From: Isochrysis galbana
Lineage: Eukaryota > Haptophyta > Isochrysidales > Isochrysidaceae
Assembly (NCBI GenBank): GCA_018136815.1
Contig: CM030938.1
Span: 594,128 to 658,127, forward strand
Direction of reading: 5' to 3'
Length of the DNA stretch: 64,000 nt
Part shown: positions 62,966 to 64,000 of the stretch, piece by piece
Numbering within the stretch: position 1 is the first letter of the stretch
How the letters are laid out: each line of letters starts with the position of its first letter
Program-made: the position numbers and the translations under genes
Notes under the pieces: model-generated
What the model was told of the DNA's origin: nothing
What the model saw: only the letters and a program-made list of their open reading frames with translations
The model's database searches: none

Positions 62966-63147
62966 GCCAAAGCAATGTGGCTCATAGATAAGTATAGCTT
63001 AGCGCCTTGGAGCCAACTCTGACCGCATGTGATTCGATACTGTGGTTTATAGATATATATAGCTTAGCGCCCTGAAGCCAACTCTGGCCGCATGTGATTC
63101 GATACTGTGGTTTAAAGATATGTAAAGCTTAGCGCCCTGGAGCCAAC
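62956..63147 (-). repeat. Tandem 65-bp copies of the 5S 5' end and upstream region
   Basis: GGCCGCATGTG (5S positions ~1-10 on the minus strand) recurs at 62956, 63021 and 63086, each followed by ...TATAGCTTAGCGCC[CT]TGGAGCCAAC. So the start of the gene and ~55 bp of upstream sequence are repeated three times with modest divergence. Confidence 0.88.
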
Positions 63148-63186
63148 GCCCCCCGATAGGAAATTTTCTCCCGATCGCCAACAGCT

Positions 63187-63206
63187 CCCCCGATAGCTAT
63201 CGGGGG
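63187..63206. repeat. Perfect 20-bp palindrome
   Basis: CCCCCGATAGCTATCGGGGG is fully self-complementary. An imperfect relative (CCCCTATAGCTATCAGGGG) lies at 63237-63255, and GAGCTATCGCG follows near 63273. Could be a cruciform or a terminator-like hairpin; function unknown. Confidence 0.8.
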
Positions 63207-63718
63207 ACCGCGAAAAATCGGGCTACCGCGAAAATCCCCCTATAGCTATCAGGGGAATTTCCATGCCGCGGGGAGCTATCGCGTATCGCGTTTTAAGGCG
63301 GGCCCCCGTTTGCTATTGCTATTGCTATTGCTATCGCTAAGAAAACATCTGAAGATCATAAGATATAAGATCATCTGAGCGTTAGTACCACTACTGCCAC
63401 TAGCCCAGTACTATCACGACACCCCTCAGCCTCAGCGCACCTGCCCGTACACCTTGACGTGTGTTGACACCACAGACACATACGCATATGAACCCCTCCG
63501 AATCTCCCCCCTCGCAGGCCCCCGGCTCCCATTATACTACATTATAACTCTCTCCACAAATTAAAATCACAAATTGCAATTAGAATGGGTGAAAACCGAG
63601 AGAGGCGAACCGACCTAAGTCAAGCGACTCACCAGGAAAAAGCACCGGGGGGGGGGGAGGGAACCTCTCGCCTCTCGTCCGTGAAGCTGAACGGCCCTTA
63701 CAGCTCTGCTCGCCGAGA
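63207..63718. other. No recognised gene
   Basis: Contains a (TGCTAT)n microsatellite near 63311-63337. A 67-codon frame at 63585-63788 lacks any family signature and overlaps the LTR-like remnant. Confidence 0.4.
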
Positions 63719-63763
63719 TGTCAGGGCAAGGCTGTGTTGTATTCCTGCCCACCTGAAGGCTGT
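63719..63763 (+). repeat. LTR-end remnant
   Basis: TGTCAGGGCAAGGCTG (63719-63734) resembles the inverted 3' end of the chromovirus LTR (TGTCAGAGCAAGGCTG). It is followed immediately by TGTTGTATTCCTGCCCACCT (63735 on), the LTR 5' end with one change. Nothing of the LTR body is present. Confidence 0.6.
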
Positions 63764-64000
63764 CTCGCTGTCCCAGATGGGACAATAGGCTTCTAATAGG
63801 TGCTATTAAGAGGTCAAGAGGCCTACCAGACCTGTTACTGTTACTTGTTAATAGGTAATAGGTAAAAAAACTTTTAATATTCTCGCCTCGCGCGTGGCTA
63901 TAGGTACCGCTATCGTAGCCACGCCCAGATCATCTTAGATCCAATCCTCTCCCTAGTAACCAAGCTCAGAAGTGAAAAGCCAATCATATTCATATTATAA
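63764..64000. other. No recognised gene
   Basis: AT-richer end of the window with TTACTGTTACTTGTTAATAG-like simple words. No gene is recognised. Confidence 0.4.

Noticed and set aside
63585-63788. 67-codon frame near the window end
   Set aside because: Runs through an LTR-like remnant and simple sequence and has no recognisable family.

Overview
The window is nuclear DNA of a GC-rich, repeat-laden single-celled eukaryote, most likely an alga. The evidence is spliced genes with short GT-AG introns (often GTGCGC donors), chromodomain Ty3/gypsy retrotransposons, a LINE, hAT-like elements, a eukaryotic 5S rRNA gene and tRNA genes with short introns after position 37. A mannitol 2-dehydrogenase gene and a large fused glycosyltransferase fit a haptophyte or stramenopile alga. 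The exact lineage is inference and I am not sure of it.

Layout. 1-1.9 kb: no gene, one dispersed-repeat fragment. 1.9-22.4 kb: two long chromoviruses (copy A on the minus strand, copy B on the plus strand) head to head around a 100-N assembly gap at 11857-11956, so a palindrome of about 20 kb. 22.5-23.7 kb: a repeat array interrupted by a MITE with terminal inverted repeats and an 8-bp target duplication, then a gypsy scrap. 23.7-25.0 kb: extreme G-run, GA and CT tracts. 25.0-28.0 kb: eight-exon mannitol 2-dehydrogenase. 29.4-29.8 kb: dispersed repeat. 30.0-32.7 kb: LINE (endonuclease plus reverse transcriptase), cut by an LTR. 32.7-40.6 kb: a third, internally deleted chromovirus (copy C, minus strand) that keeps gag, the methyltransferase domain and the start of the protease. 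41.1-44.1 kb: a mosaic of two hairpin-forming repeat families around two small unknown ORFs. 44.6-48.3 kb: three-exon type II membrane glycosyltransferase with a nucleotide-diphospho-sugar transferase-like half and an O-fucosyltransferase-like half. 49-64 kb: mostly dispersed and satellite repeats, two hAT-like elements of about 0.9 kb with 8-bp target duplications, tRNA-Glu(CUC), tRNA-Arg(CCU), and a 5S rRNA gene with tandem partial copies of itself on both sides.

The most interesting item is the chromovirus family. Between gag and the protease its polyprotein carries a domain resembling phage/bacterial DNA cytosine-C5 methyltransferases. It is present in all three copies, including copy C, which has lost reverse transcriptase, RNase H, integrase and chromodomain. 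In copy C gag and pol lie in one frame separated by a single UAG, which suggests stop-codon readthrough. A captured methyltransferase plus a chromodomain suggests an element that may both read and write host chromatin marks.

The ordinary host content is small: the two spliced enzyme genes, two weak hypothetical ORFs preceded by pyrimidine-rich leaders, two tRNAs and one 5S gene. Nearly everything else is mobile or repetitive.
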